Assembly (NCBI GenBank): GCA_903899655.1
Contig: CAIUKF010000009.1
Span: forward strand, 152,561-216,560
Length of the DNA stretch: 64,000 nucleotides
DNA from: an uncultured bacterium
GTDB lineage: Bacteria; Patescibacteriota; Saccharimonadia; Saccharimonadales; Saccharimonadaceae
Reading direction: 5' to 3'
In this document: positions 36,227 to 45,893 of the stretch, in pieces
Layout of the letters: each line of letters starts with the position of its first letter
Position numbering within the stretch: the first letter of the stretch is position 1
Made by a program: the position numbers and the translations under genes
Notes under the pieces: model-generated
Seen by the model: the letters and a program-made list of their open reading frames with translations, nothing else
Told to the model about the DNA's origin: nothing
Database searches by the model: none

Positions 36227-39200
36227 ATGGCCGTAACAAATAATCTAAAATCACAAGTCGATTTGCCCGTCTGGGAATGGTGTCGTTTTGCACCAACCGC
36301 ACCGACGGCTGTATCATCAATGACGACTGGTAACTCGCTCGGTAATCGATATTTGTATTACCAGGTTTCGGCTGAACTTTATCGTTATGACACGGTGTCT
36401 GATTCATGGAATCGTATGACTAACATGACGGGCTTTACTGTGCCGACGATTATGAATAACAATGTGTTATCTAATTCAGTCGGTCATTACGGACGAGCAA
36501 TTTCAAGTGGCGGTGGTAACAATACGATGCAGTTGGCTGGTCTTCATGGTCACGCTTTGGTAGGTTATAAAATCCGTATTATTGCCGGTACGGGCGCTGG
36601 CCAAGAACGCACCATAACGGGTATATCTGCACCAACAATTCATGAACGTGGGATTGTGACTACGGCGGGAACATCAAGCATTGTTGATGCAACAACCGGA
36701 GTTGCCTTGAAACAGTGGAAAGTTAATCAGTGGCGTGATTATCAATTCAGGTGTGATTTTGGTACTGGTAGAACTCAGTTGCGTCCTATTCTATACAATA
36801 ATGCCAACTCGTTGGTTTGGTCCGATGCAAACTATATTACCGTCAACGCTTGGGCTAACCCACTAATGAACATATCCGTCGCGGTATCGTCGCAGTATCT
36901 TATTGAGTCGCATATTATTACGGTTGATACAAACTGGACGACTAATCCCGATTCTACCTCGCAATTTATGATTGTATCAGGTGGTATATGGAATATTACT
37001 CAGGGTACTACGACCGCGCCTTTCTTCTCGTTATCTTATTATGACCTACTTGCAGACCAGTGGTATGGCAAAACGACATCATCTGGACTTCGCACAGCAG
37101 TAAACTTGGCTGCATCAGATTTAAGCATGGAACGTATGACCGAAAATGGTGGTGCAATTGTTGCTGCAACGGCCGTCGCTTCGGCTACAGCTCGCAGTTT
37201 AACGACTGGCGCAACCATGGTTCAAAATCAATATAAAAACTTCCAAATCCGAATTGTATCAGGTACTGGCATCGGTCAATTTAGAACGGTACTATCTAAT
37301 ACGACAAATAACTTTAATATTACATTTGACTGGGACGTTAACCCTGATGCCACCTCAAGTTACGAAATATGGCGCGACGTTGGCAAGATTTATCTAGTAG
37401 GTGGTAACTATGCTGACTTATTGCAATATTCAACTATGCGTGACCAATGGACACCGGGGACACAATTTGATGATGGCCAGTGTAATCAATTAGCCGCAAA
37501 AAGGTCAGGCCAGGATCCATTTGCTTTGACATCTATAACCCGAACGGCTACTAGTATCACGGCAATCAATACCACACCAATTGCGGGTGGTTATGGATAT
37601 AACATCAATGACATTATCACAATCGGTACGGGTACAGGTGGAACCGCCAGAGTGCTAAGTGTTAGTGCTGGTGTTGGAGCCGTAACTTCAGTTATATTGG
37701 AAACAGTTGGAACAGGGTACACGGTGGCAACACAGGCAACAACAGTATCACCTGCTGGTGGAGTTGGTTGTACTATCGCCGTCAGCTCAGTTGATTTTTC
37801 AGAGCTGGCAGTTACGCCAATATCGCACAACTTCCTGCTAGGTGATTCAGTTACAATAACCGGCGCAACAGGAACGGGCATGGCCAAGTTTAACGGTACC
37901 TATACGATTGTCGGTGTACCATCAAGTACACAGTTTAGTTATGTATCAGTTGGTGATCCAGGTGCAGCTTCGGCTACAATTTTGGCGTCACCATCAACTG
38001 TACAGGTTGTGGACTGTACTAAAAACTGGGCAATTAATGAACACGCCGGAAAATTAGTTCAACTTACAACTAACGCCTTATTTTCTACTGGTCAGACCAG
38101 ACGTATTGTATCCAATACAGCGACAACTTTGGTTTGGACATTAGCGGCGACTGCACCTGTCAACGGAACATCAAGGTATGTTATTCATGATATAAAACCG
38201 TTCGGACAAGATGTAAGTAATCTAGGACGAACTGGTGGCGGACTAGAAGGCTTTGCAACTGGCGGTTCAACAACGACCTTAATTGACACGACAAAAAACT
38301 GGCAACCGAATGCATGGGCCAGAACAGTCGGTCGAAAAGTCCGTATCGTTGAGGGTACTGGTGTTGGTAATGAAATTACGATTATTAGTAATACAAATAA
38401 TACACTGACATTCGCAGCCCAGTCATTCACAATCGATACAACGACACGTTATATTATTATGGAGACGTTTGGAACTGTCAGCGGTGCTGGTGGTATTTCA
38501 ACCATTGCTGCCGCGCCAACCGCAGGTGGTACGGGTTATGCTGTTGGTGATATTTCTGCCGTAACTGGCGGAACAGCCAGAGTTCAAGTGCTTGCAGTAT
38601 CTGGTGGTGTTGTAACGGCGATAAGGTTAGTTGACGGTGGAGTTTCTGGTTACACAGTTGTTACTGGTGTCGCAACGACTAACGTAGTTGGTACTGGAAT
38701 TAACATGACTGTTAACGTCACTGCTATTACAGCTGTTGCTTCAACCACTGTTATGCAGGATAATACAAAAAACTGGGATGTAAACTGTTGGGTAGGTAAA
38801 CGCCTAAGATTCTTATCTGGAACATCGCAAGGTAACGAATATATAATTGCATCAAATACAGTTAATACCATAACTACAGCAGTAGGTACCGCACCCGACG
38901 TATCGACAGCCTATGCCATACTTGAAGCAACGCCTAAGGCCTATGGTCTACACATAGATAATATAACCGGATGTACTGATACAACTATCAATCATAAATA
39001 CCTGTACTCATTTGTAGGTACTGGTACGGTTGAGCTTGAACGTTATGATATGTCTGCCGAACACTGGGAAAAAATGTCATACTTCCCACAATTTGAAACC
39101 AATACAACGGGTACAATGTATGTTTATGATGGCAAAGATAGGATATATATCAACCTTTCGACCGTGCTTGGTATGTCGGGTAGGATTGTTTATTATGATT

Positions 39201-39364
39201 TAGTCAAAAACACTATTGAAAATGCGTCAACGGTACCATACGGTCATTCAACCGCCGTATCAGGTAACAGAATGGAAATCATTCAAACTGCCGATGGTTT
39301 GAAATACCTTTATGTGATGCGACATTCTGCTCAGGAAATGTGGCGAGCATTGTTGTACTGGTAA
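36227..39364 (+). CDS. Large phage-tail-like repeat protein
   Basis: 1045 residues, no signal peptide. It contains about five repeats of a domain with a 'D-TKNW--N-W-G--VRI--GTG-G----I-SNT-----' pattern (e.g. about residues 585-640, 680-745, 840-900), as seen in large phage tail proteins. Two Gly/Thr-rich 'GGTAxV..V..G.V....' blocks lie near 445 and 765, and the last ~120 residues resemble a propeller blade set (YLYSFVGTGTVELERYD). The C-terminus ends in aromatic residues (MWRALLYW). Last gene of the operon. Ligand binding or fibre assembly is inferred. Confidence 0.78.
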   Translation: MAVTNNLKSQVDLPVWEWCRFAPTAPTAVSSMTTGNSLGNRYLYYQVSAELYRYDTVSDSWNRMTNMTGFTVPTIMNNNVLSNSVGHYGRAISSGGGNNTMQLAGLHGHALVGYKIRIIAGTGAGQERTITGISAPTIHERGIVTTAGTSSIVDATTGVALKQWKVNQWRDYQFRCDFGTGRTQLRPILYNNANSLVWSDANYITVNAWANPLMNISVAVSSQYLIESHIITVDTNWTTNPDSTSQFMIVSGGIWNITQGTTTAPFFSLSYYDLLADQWYGKTTSSGLRTAVNLAASDLSMERMTENGGAIVAATAVASATARSLTTGATMVQNQYKNFQIRIVSGTGIGQFRTVLSNTTNNFNITFDWDVNPDATSSYEIWRDVGKIYLVGGNYADLLQYSTMRDQWTPGTQFDDGQCNQLAAKRSGQDPFALTSITRTATSITAINTTPIAGGYGYNINDIITIGTGTGGTARVLSVSAGVGAVTSVILETVGTGYTVATQATTVSPAGGVGCTIAVSSVDFSELAVTPISHNFLLGDSVTITGATGTGMAKFNGTYTIVGVPSSTQFSYVSVGDPGAASATILASPSTVQVVDCTKNWAINEHAGKLVQLTTNALFSTGQTRRIVSNTATTLVWTLAATAPVNGTSRYVIHDIKPFGQDVSNLGRTGGGLEGFATGGSTTTLIDTTKNWQPNAWARTVGRKVRIVEGTGVGNEITIISNTNNTLTFAAQSFTIDTTTRYIIMETFGTVSGAGGISTIAAAPTAGGTGYAVGDISAVTGGTARVQVLAVSGGVVTAIRLVDGGVSGYTVVTGVATTNVVGTGINMTVNVTAITAVASTTVMQDNTKNWDVNCWVGKRLRFLSGTSQGNEYIIASNTVNTITTAVGTAPDVSTAYAILEATPKAYGLHIDNITGCTDTTINHKYLYSFVGTGTVELERYDMSAEHWEKMSYFPQFETNTTGTMYVYDGKDRIYINLSTVLGMSGRIVYYDLVKNTIENASTVPYGHSTAVSGNRMEIIQTADGLKYLYVMRHSAQEMWRALLYW

Positions 39365-39380
39365 GGTTAGTTAGTTGATC

Positions 39381-39412
39381 AAAAAAACACCCTGCAAATG
39401 TAGGGTGTTTTT
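39381..39412. terminator. Bidirectional terminator between phage-like operon and tatA2
   Basis: AAAAACACCCT / AGGGTGTTTTT, 11-bp stem, 8-base loop, with T runs for both strands. Confidence 0.88.
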
Positions 39413-39426
39413 ATTGGTAAATGTTT

Positions 39427-39597
39427 TTACTTTTTGTCTTCTTCTTTGTCTTTTTCGTCATCACGAAAAGCACGTTTTAGTTCTTTACCAGATTGACCGA
39501 TACCACGAGCTAGTTCGGGTAGTTTTTTGCCACCAACAAAAAGTACCAATACAACTGCTACAATCAACAATATTATTTCAGTTTTTCCTAAATTCAT
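39427..39597 (-). CDS. tatA: Sec-independent translocase subunit TatA (copy 2)
   Basis: 56 residues, nearly the same as copy 1: the same MNLGKTEII start, [16 protein letters not shown], and a charged tail that differs at several positions. A TGAGAGGTT site precedes the ATG. No tatC follows; the gene ends at a shared terminator against the phage-like operon. A second TatA just beyond the operon suggests a dedicated pore component for that cargo, or a simple duplication. Confidence 0.92.
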   Translation of the reverse strand: MNLGKTEIILLIVAVVLVLFVGGKKLPELARGIGQSGKELKRAFRDDEKDKEEDKK

Positions 39598-39723
39598 AAC
39601 CTCTCACTTTCTGATTTGATTATAGCAAAACATCGCAGTTATACAATATTATGTCCTATCTTTGCAAGGATTATTATCGCAAAGAAGGGAAATATTTTAG
39701 GCGTGATGATACAATGAAAACAG

Positions 39724-40644
39724 ATGATAAATCAAATAAATATCACTAAATATATTAAACCATTCGTCGTGTTGGTATTTATGATTGGTGTTTGCTTATT
39801 ATATTTTCAACCAACTTATGCTGAAAGCGCTGTTGACCTGAAGGGTTTAACCCTGTCACCATTGCGGACTGAACTTGAAATTAGTCCAGGAACATCACTA
39901 GATGGTGTGTTGACGGTCAAAAACTCAACCGACAAACCTATGACAGTTAGTTTGACGGCCGAAGAATTCAGCGTTATTAACCAGCAGTACGATTATGCCT
40001 TTACGGCTGAGTCGAATATGGCAAAATGGGTCAGATTTACACCAATCGAAGTTGATTTGACTGTTGGTGAAACAAAAGATGTCAAATATTCTGTTGGTGT
40101 GCCATTATCGGCTGAGCCAGGTGGTCGTTACATTAGTTTATTTGCCAGTACTGACACCGCCAGCTCGAACAGCGCAGTAAAGTCACGTCAACGAGTTGCC
40201 TCGTTACTGTATATTACGGTTAGTGGTCAGGTGACGCGTGTGGGTAATTTAGTATCATTATCTTCACCGTGGTTAATCAGCGGAACTAGTAGTTGGAGTG
40301 CGGCTTTGCGCAATTCTGGTACGACTCATTTTCGTAGCCGGTACAATATACAAGTTTTAAATTTAATCGGAAATGATACAGCCGCCAGTAGTTTAGGTGA
40401 CGATTTAATATTACCCGGCACAGTTCGATCGATATACGGCGATTTAGCTTTACCAAAATTCCCCGGTATATATAAAGTTATTTATACCGTTGGGCTAGGG
40501 GATAGTCCGGCAGTTGTCGAAACACGTTACATTCTTTATATGCCGTGGTACGCCGCAATCTTCTTTATAGTCTTGGTAATATTATTAGTATCAACAATAG
40601 TACGTAAAGTCCAAAGAAAACGTCAGAAAAATCAGTCTGTTTGA
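39724..40644 (+). CDS. DUF916-like surface protein with C-terminal anchor
   Basis: 306 residues: signal helix (about 12-32, cleavage near YAESA), two beta-sandwich domains (about 40-145 with LSPLRTELEISPG and SAEPGGRYISLFAS; about 150-255), and a C-terminal membrane helix (about 276-296) with a basic tail. The order and the 'EPGGR/HY' motif match DUF916/WxL-interacting proteins and the paralogue at 42256. A TACAAT box ends eight bases before the ATG. It probably holds a partner protein at the cell surface. Confidence 0.75.
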   Translation: MINQINITKYIKPFVVLVFMIGVCLLYFQPTYAESAVDLKGLTLSPLRTELEISPGTSLDGVLTVKNSTDKPMTVSLTAEEFSVINQQYDYAFTAESNMAKWVRFTPIEVDLTVGETKDVKYSVGVPLSAEPGGRYISLFASTDTASSNSAVKSRQRVASLLYITVSGQVTRVGNLVSLSSPWLISGTSSWSAALRNSGTTHFRSRYNIQVLNLIGNDTAASSLGDDLILPGTVRSIYGDLALPKFPGIYKVIYTVGLGDSPAVVETRYILYMPWYAAIFFIVLVILLVSTIVRKVQRKRQKNQSV

Positions 40645-41177
40645 GGCACGGCGGTATAAACTATGCTGGCAACATAATCACCAGCTGGTTTCGCTAGGTT
40701 TATATTAATGCCATATTTTACGGTTGTAATATCTCCGGCCGAAACAGGTGTACTGACAGCGCGTATTAATATGTCATTTAAAGTTATACCGACAAAATTA
40801 TTTGAAGCATCGGTGTTGTATCCCCAAGTATTGATCGCCAGTGACGCTGGCGTAGAGTTGCCAGATGCAGGCAATAACGCTCCTAGGTTATTCATATTAG
40901 TGTTATTTAGCGCTCGAACATATAATTTATAACCCATAACGTCAGTTGATGTTACTGTCACAACGCTGTTTCCAGTCGCTAACGTACCTGATGTTGTTGG
41001 TGTAATTGGAATGCTGATATTGCCACTAGTTGCAATTGACAGCGATGTTAAATTGCCATAAGGAACGTTTGCACCATAGACGCCTTTTCCGTAGGGTTGA
41101 GCAAAGCATGCTGTTGGTAAGGTCAGGCTAGAAAATAACGTAGAGTAAAAGGCAAATATTAGTATTGTTTTTTTCAT
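40632..41177 (-). CDS. Secreted beta-sandwich protein, WxL-like
   Basis: 181 residues: signal peptide (about 1-26, ending ACFAQ) and a beta-rich domain with TTVKYGININLAKPAGDYVASIVYTAVP at the end, the 'G-Y-..I.YTA' finish common in WxL and related surface domains. No strict WxL motif was found (INTWGYNTD is the nearest). It is divergent from the gene at 41237, and its 3' end overlaps the DUF916-like gene by 13 bases. A TATAAT lies about ten bases upstream of the start on the minus strand. Confidence 0.72.
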   Translation of the reverse strand: MKKTILIFAFYSTLFSSLTLPTACFAQPYGKGVYGANVPYGNLTSLSIATSGNISIPITPTTSGTLATGNSVVTVTSTDVMGYKLYVRALNNTNMNNLGALLPASGNSTPASLAINTWGYNTDASNNFVGITLNDILIRAVSTPVSAGDITTVKYGININLAKPAGDYVASIVYTAVPQTD

Positions 41178-41236
41178 GCTTATGTTATTATATCATTTAG
41201 ATACTATTATCATAAGTCTATAGGGGCTACAGTTAG

Positions 41237-42256
41237 ATGAACAAAATAAAAATTCAGATATTATCAAAACAAATTTTGTACGCGTTCATCGCGGCTACAT
41301 TATTACTAAACTATTTCCCGAGTGTTGCTTCGGCTCAGGCAATTACGGCGCGAAAAGTTGTAATTGGTACCTCACTTGCCAGCGCCAGCACGACATATAA
41401 TTTTACTTTTACGGCTGCTCAGGCAACGACTATTAAATCAGTTAGTTTTGCGGCTTGTACGACGGCATCGGGTGCTTGTACGCTTGCGCCTGGATTTAGC
41501 GCTAGTACCTCAACTTTGGCTTCGTCTTCTAACTTGGGATCTGGTGGATCTTGGACAGTTAACACCGCAACCGCTGGTGAATTACGTATGTTAAATGCCA
41601 GTAACACTGGTGCGCCAACTGCTGGCATAACAGCAAACTTTGCGTCAGTTACTAACCCAAGTGCAACTAACTCAACTTTCTTTATACGTATTACTACATT
41701 CTCAGATGCTGCCTGGACGACGCCAATCGATACTGGTGATGTCGCTACATCGACAGCTGGACAAATCACAGTGACGGCGAATGTTGACGAGACATTAACG
41801 TTTACGTTGGCCGCAGCAACTGTTGCGTTAGGCACGCTGTCAATCGGTGCGACAGGTACAGGTACGTCAAGTATGACTTTAGCAACTAACGCTTCAACCG
41901 GATACTCAGTTTCATATAGTGGTACGACATTAACATCTGGCACAAATACAATTACCGCTATGACAACGGGTGGTGCGTCAGTAATGAACAGCAAGCAATT
42001 TGGTATAAATTTAATGAGTAATACAACGCCTGCAATCGGTTCGAACGTTACTGGTACCGGAACTGGTACAGCTGCTACTGGTTACAGTACGTCCAACCAA
42101 TTTAAGTTTAATCCAGCTGGCGATGTTGTCGCTTCGGTAGCTGTACCAACTAACAGCAACGTCTTTACAACCAGTTATATTGCAAACATCGATGGCGCCA
42201 CAGCTGCTGGTGCATACCAGACCATACTGACGTATACAGCAACTGCTAACTTTTAA
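41237..42256 (+). CDS. Secreted Thr/Ser/Ala-rich WxL-like surface protein
   Basis: 339 residues: signal peptide (about 12-34, ending ASAQA), then beta-rich sequence poor in charge and rich in Thr, Ser, Ala and Gly. The second half (about 175-339) resembles the small protein at 40632 and ends with a 'AGAYQTILTYTATANF' strand. An AGGGG lies about 13 bases before the ATG. Its stop overlaps the start of the DUF916-like gene (TAATG), so the two are translated together and probably act together, as WxL proteins do with their DUF916 partners. Confidence 0.75.
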   Translation: MNKIKIQILSKQILYAFIAATLLLNYFPSVASAQAITARKVVIGTSLASASTTYNFTFTAAQATTIKSVSFAACTTASGACTLAPGFSASTSTLASSSNLGSGGSWTVNTATAGELRMLNASNTGAPTAGITANFASVTNPSATNSTFFIRITTFSDAAWTTPIDTGDVATSTAGQITVTANVDETLTFTLAAATVALGTLSIGATGTGTSSMTLATNASTGYSVSYSGTTLTSGTNTITAMTTGGASVMNSKQFGINLMSNTTPAIGSNVTGTGTGTAATGYSTSNQFKFNPAGDVVASVAVPTNSNVFTTSYIANIDGATAAGAYQTILTYTATANF

Positions 42257-43272
42257 TGAATTATATGCGACAGCCAAGATTACTATTAAGCCTGATATTA
42301 TCAGTTGGTTTAGCGTTAATCGTAACAAATATACCAGCTGGCGCTCAGTCTTTAGAGAATGTTGATAAAGGACTTGAAATTAGTCCAGCTTACTATGAAT
42401 TAAATGCAGAAGCTGGCAGGACTTACTCTCTTGATTTGAAGTTGAAAAATGTTACTCCATCAGATGTTATCTACAGTTCGTCGGTTAATGATTTTGTGTC
42501 TGCCAATGAAACTGGTGCGCCAAGTATTGTTGAAAAAAGCACCTTGCCTGCGACCGCTTCTATAATTAGTTGGATTCCAGCACTTGATAAAATCAAAGTT
42601 AAATCTCAGCAGCGAGTAGCAATCAGCGCGCAGATAAATGTTCCGGCAAATGCTGAGCCAGGAGGACATTATGGAGTGCTCCGTTTTTATGGTGATGCTC
42701 CAAACCTCGATTCAACCGGTGTCGGCATAAATGTTAGTACTGGTGTTTTGATTCTTGTTCGTGTAGCTGGTGATATTACCGAAAAAGCAAGTTTGGCATC
42801 ATTTTATACTTCTTTAAACGGTAAACAAAGTTGGTTTTTTGAAAATAGCCCAATTACATTTGTGACTCGTATTCGCAATGAAGGTAATATACACGTCAAA
42901 CCGATAGGTAATATCGAGATTCATGATATGTTCGGTAATCTGGTCAAATCACTGGAAGTTGGCGATACAAAATCAAACGTGTTACCGGACGGCATTCGTC
43001 GGTACGATGTCCAATATGACAACGGTTGGATGTTTGGTAAGTATACGGCAAATTTGGCGCTAGGTTATGGAATGACGGGTCAAGCTATTACTGCGACAAC
43101 TGATTTTTGGGTAATTCCATACAAATTAATACTTGCTGCTATATTTATTGCTGCGACGGTCATATATATTCTCGGTCGTCTCATTAAAGTGTATAATAGA
43201 CGTATAATCGAAAAAGCAAAAAATGAAAACACAAACAAAAATAAAAAGCACGACGTCAAAAAAGACAAATAA
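42256..43272 (+). CDS. DUF916-like surface protein with C-terminal anchor
   Basis: 338 residues: signal peptide (about 8-30), two beta-sandwich domains (about 35-150 with LEISPAYYELNAEAG and AEPGGHYGVLRF; about 155-280), a C-terminal membrane helix (about 292-312) and a Lys/Asn-rich cytoplasmic tail. Paralogue of the gene at 39724. It is coupled to the secreted protein upstream and overlaps the next gene by 50 bases. Confidence 0.77.
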   Translation: MNYMRQPRLLLSLILSVGLALIVTNIPAGAQSLENVDKGLEISPAYYELNAEAGRTYSLDLKLKNVTPSDVIYSSSVNDFVSANETGAPSIVEKSTLPATASIISWIPALDKIKVKSQQRVAISAQINVPANAEPGGHYGVLRFYGDAPNLDSTGVGINVSTGVLILVRVAGDITEKASLASFYTSLNGKQSWFFENSPITFVTRIRNEGNIHVKPIGNIEIHDMFGNLVKSLEVGDTKSNVLPDGIRRYDVQYDNGWMFGKYTANLALGYGMTGQAITATTDFWVIPYKLILAAIFIAATVIYILGRLIKVYNRRIIEKAKNENTNKNKKHDVKKDK

Positions 43273-44395
43273 GCGGATTGCAAAATCTTCACGCAAGGTT
43301 GTTTTGGTTAATACTAAAAAAGCTGGCCTACGTCATTTTCGTTTAGTTGACCACAAACATACAGGTAAATTAATCCATCATCGTCATACTTCTCATCTGG
43401 CGCTTGCTGTGATATTAGTGCTTGTTGGATTTTTATTGTTATTCAGTGAAAATGCTGTACATGCAGTAACTAGTGACGGAACGGTTTCGGTGAATGCGAT
43501 TGTAAATGGTCCAGCACCAACCATTGGTGCGGTTATTACGTCGCCTGTTGAAGGACAGACGTTCACCGATAAAGACATTATTGAAGTTAATGGAACATGT
43601 GCTGTGGGCACCTTTGTTGTCGTCAAAGACAACGATTCGATAGCTGGGTCGACTAATTGTACGACGGCCGGAACATTCAATTTGATGATTCAAATTCAAT
43701 TAGGCGCAAATGTATTAAGTGCTCTGAACTACGACGATATTAATCAATCTGGACCAGCAACGCCAGTTATTAACATAACTGCTAAATCAACGACTATTAG
43801 TACTCCTGTTCAAAATCAACCACAGAAAAAACCTGTTTTACCTGACAATCCATCAGTTATCCCCGACGTGCAACCCGATCTTGGGGATTGTAGTAGTTTT
43901 AAGCCAATCAATATTCCAGTGACGACCGAACCGCACATTGCAGTCGTTTGTCTACCACGTCTATTTTTTCCTGGTATACAACAAGTCATGGGGATTCTAA
44001 CTTGGGGTGGTACACCTCCTTACGCTGTTAATATTAATTGGGGTGATGGTTCAGAAGATACATTACTAAGTATTCCAACTGCTGGTTATCGAACAGTCAC
44101 GTTTCAATATGCGTTTTCAGATGCTTATCGGATTGAATTTAGGTTAACAGACAAGAATGACAAGACGGCTTATGTTCAAACCACAGCACAGGTTAGTGGG
44201 TCAGTTAAAAAGCCAACTACGAGTATAGTTAGTAACATCGTAAACACCCCGTGGTTTAAAACGCCAGTTCCACTGTATTTGACGGCAGTCGCGATTACAC
44301 TCGGTTTTTGGGGTGGTGATATATTTGACCGCAAATTTGGCGCTGGTCGATATAAGGTCAGCAAGCGCCGACGAAAAGTTCGCAAGTCGGCTTAG
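43223..44395 (+). CDS. Membrane-anchored Ig-like surface protein
   Basis: 390 residues. A very basic cytoplasmic N-terminus (about 1-55, Lys/Arg/His-rich) comes before a membrane helix (about 58-80). Extracellular part: a bacterial Ig-like domain (about 95-185, ITSPVEGQTFTDKDIIEVNG), a Pro-rich linker (about 190-225), and a PKD-like domain (about 235-330, GTPPYAVNINWGDGS). A second membrane helix (about 345-362) precedes a basic C-terminus. It is the last gene of the DUF916-like unit and starts 50 bases inside the previous gene. It may act as the scaffold that ties the complex to the membrane. Confidence 0.75.
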   Translation: MKTQTKIKSTTSKKTNKRIAKSSRKVVLVNTKKAGLRHFRLVDHKHTGKLIHHRHTSHLALAVILVLVGFLLLFSENAVHAVTSDGTVSVNAIVNGPAPTIGAVITSPVEGQTFTDKDIIEVNGTCAVGTFVVVKDNDSIAGSTNCTTAGTFNLMIQIQLGANVLSALNYDDINQSGPATPVINITAKSTTISTPVQNQPQKKPVLPDNPSVIPDVQPDLGDCSSFKPINIPVTTEPHIAVVCLPRLFFPGIQQVMGILTWGGTPPYAVNINWGDGSEDTLLSIPTAGYRTVTFQYAFSDAYRIEFRLTDKNDKTAYVQTTAQVSGSVKKPTTSIVSNIVNTPWFKTPVPLYLTAVAITLGFWGGDIFDRKFGAGRYKVSKRRRKVRKSA

Positions 44396-45006
44396 ATTTT
44401 GGCTGACAGCGCGTCTAGAATGTCCTGCGTAACTTCGTCGCGGGTGCGTTTGCCGTCAACTTCAATTAACAATCCCAGGTTACGGTAGTGTTCTAACACT
44501 GGCACGGTTTTTTGTTGAAATTCATCAAATCGAGTTTGCAAGACTTCTTCGGTGTCGTCATGTCGGGCCGTACGATCATTGTTAACGTCGCGCGCTAACC
44601 ATCTGTCGTGTGAATCGTCGTTAGATATGTTCAAAAAGATGACGGCTTTTAGCGGGTGATTAGATGCCGCTAACGATTTAATAACACCTTCTTCTTCGCC
44701 GCTCCAGCGTCCGACTGAACTTAAAAATAATGGCTGATCGGCTAGGCGTGGTTGGCTAAGGTATGGCAAAACAATATTTACGTAATCATCACTAGGGATT
44801 AGATGTCCTGAATGAGTATATTCTTTGATGTAATCAGGAATGGTGCTACCGCGCAAAATTTCGCCACCGCCAACTAAATTACCACCGAAAATTTCAGTTA
44901 ATCGTCGGCCTTGGCTGTCTTTACCAGCAAATGGTCGCCCAAAAATATTAATCGATCCATTACCCAGCCAGTTTTTGATGGCGTCTATTTGTGTTTGGTT
45001 ATACAT
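44392..45006 (-). CDS. Adenylate kinase-like nucleoside monophosphate kinase
   Basis: 204 residues. The P-loop reads GRPFAGKDSQG near residue 22, compared with GPPGAGKGTQ in adenylate kinase. It has the NMP-binding region (GGEILRGSTIPDYI, GHLIPSDDYV), an Arg-rich lid (DRWLARDVNNDRTARHDD) and the C-terminal helix. Convergent with the surface operon, overlapping it by 4 bases. It probably makes ADP from AMP, but the altered P-loop leaves the exact substrate open. Confidence 0.82.
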   Translation of the reverse strand: MYNQTQIDAIKNWLGNGSINIFGRPFAGKDSQGRRLTEIFGGNLVGGGEILRGSTIPDYIKEYTHSGHLIPSDDYVNIVLPYLSQPRLADQPLFLSSVGRWSGEEEGVIKSLAASNHPLKAVIFLNISNDDSHDRWLARDVNNDRTARHDDTEEVLQTRFDEFQQKTVPVLEHYRNLGLLIEVDGKRTRDEVTQDILDALSAKI

Positions 45007-45040
45007 ATGCCTTAAAGTATAACAGCTAGAACAATTGGGC

Positions 45041-45133
45041 GCTATTGGAATGTGGCTATTAGAACATGGAATGTGGTTGGAACCTAAGTAATAAAATTAA
45101 TTGCTAAATTCCAATAGCTATATTCCAGTAGCC
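45041..45133. repeat. Palindromic repeat copy upstream of hrcA
   Basis: GCTATTGGAATGTGGC at the left, CCAATAGCTATATTCC at the right; lies just before the CIRCE operator of hrcA. Confidence 0.85.
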
Positions 45134-45136
45134 ACT

Positions 45137-45163
45137 TTAGCACTCGTTGACACAGAGTGCTAA
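45137..45163. promoter_or_regulatory. CIRCE operator of hrcA (perfect)
   Basis: TTAGCACTC-N9-GAGTGCTAA, identical to the CIRCE consensus. The -35 element TTGACA (45147-45152) lies in its spacer, with TATAAT at 45171-45176 (18-base gap). Binding of HrcA would block RNA polymerase directly, giving autoregulation. Confidence 0.97.
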
Positions 45164-45182
45164 ATTACGATATAATATCGAC

Positions 45183-45893
45183 ATGACAGAGCGTCAGATT
45201 CAGATATTAGCGGCGATTATCGAGCAACATGCCGAGATTGCAGCCCCAGTTGGCAGCGTAATGCTGGCCAAACTTTTTAATGTATCCAGTGCGACAATTC
45301 GCAGCGAAATGGCTAAGTTAGAAGAAATGGGCTTTATTGCGCAACCACACACCAGTGCTGGCCGAATTCCAACCGATGCCGGTTATCGATTTTACGTTAA
45401 TATGATTAACGATGCTTATGACGACAAATCATTGCCAATGCTCGATCGTAGTGCGAGAACGATTGAGGCCCGAGTTAATACACATGGCAATCACGCCGAC
45501 CGTGCGATTCGTAGCGCAGTTGATAGCTTAGTTGATTTAACTCATAACTTGGGCATCGCAACAATTGGCGATGAACTTTATATGAGCGGTATTGGCAATT
45601 TGTTTTCTCAACCCGAATTTGCGCAGGCTAACCATGCGCAAGCAGTCGCCAGATTATTGGATAACCTCGAACCTTGGTTACGCGAAGCGGCGCCAAACGA
45701 GCCATTGAATGTATATATTGGTGCCGAGAATCCAATTGGCAAATCCAGTGGCGTCAGTTTGATTATCAGCCGTTATCGTTCGCCATACAGCGACCGCAGT
45801 TATATCGGCGTTTTGGGCTCGACCCGACAAAGTTATGCTAAAGTTATGCGTTTAGTGCGTCATGCCGGGGCGATGTTAGAGGAAGTACTGTAA
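45183..45893 (+). CDS. hrcA: Heat-inducible transcription repressor HrcA (short form)
   Basis: 236 residues from ATG 45183, shorter than the usual about 340, so part of the central domain appears missing. The N-terminal winged helix is clear (EIAAPVGSVMLAKLFNVSSATIRSEMAKLEEMGFI, HTSAGRIPTDAGYRFYV). It represses chaperone genes by binding CIRCE. The ATG lies six bases after the -10 box, so the message is probably leaderless; a start at 45147 would fall in the promoter and is rejected. Confidence 0.93.
   Translation: MTERQIQILAAIIEQHAEIAAPVGSVMLAKLFNVSSATIRSEMAKLEEMGFIAQPHTSAGRIPTDAGYRFYVNMINDAYDDKSLPMLDRSARTIEARVNTHGNHADRAIRSAVDSLVDLTHNLGIATIGDELYMSGIGNLFSQPEFAQANHAQAVARLLDNLEPWLREAAPNEPLNVYIGAENPIGKSSGVSLIISRYRSPYSDRSYIGVLGSTRQSYAKVMRLVRHAGAMLEEVL

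Noticed and set aside
41419..41994. Minus-strand Val/Ala-rich open frame in the secreted protein gene
   Set aside because: It mirrors Thr/Ala-rich codons of the plus-strand gene, which has a signal peptide and is coupled to its neighbour.
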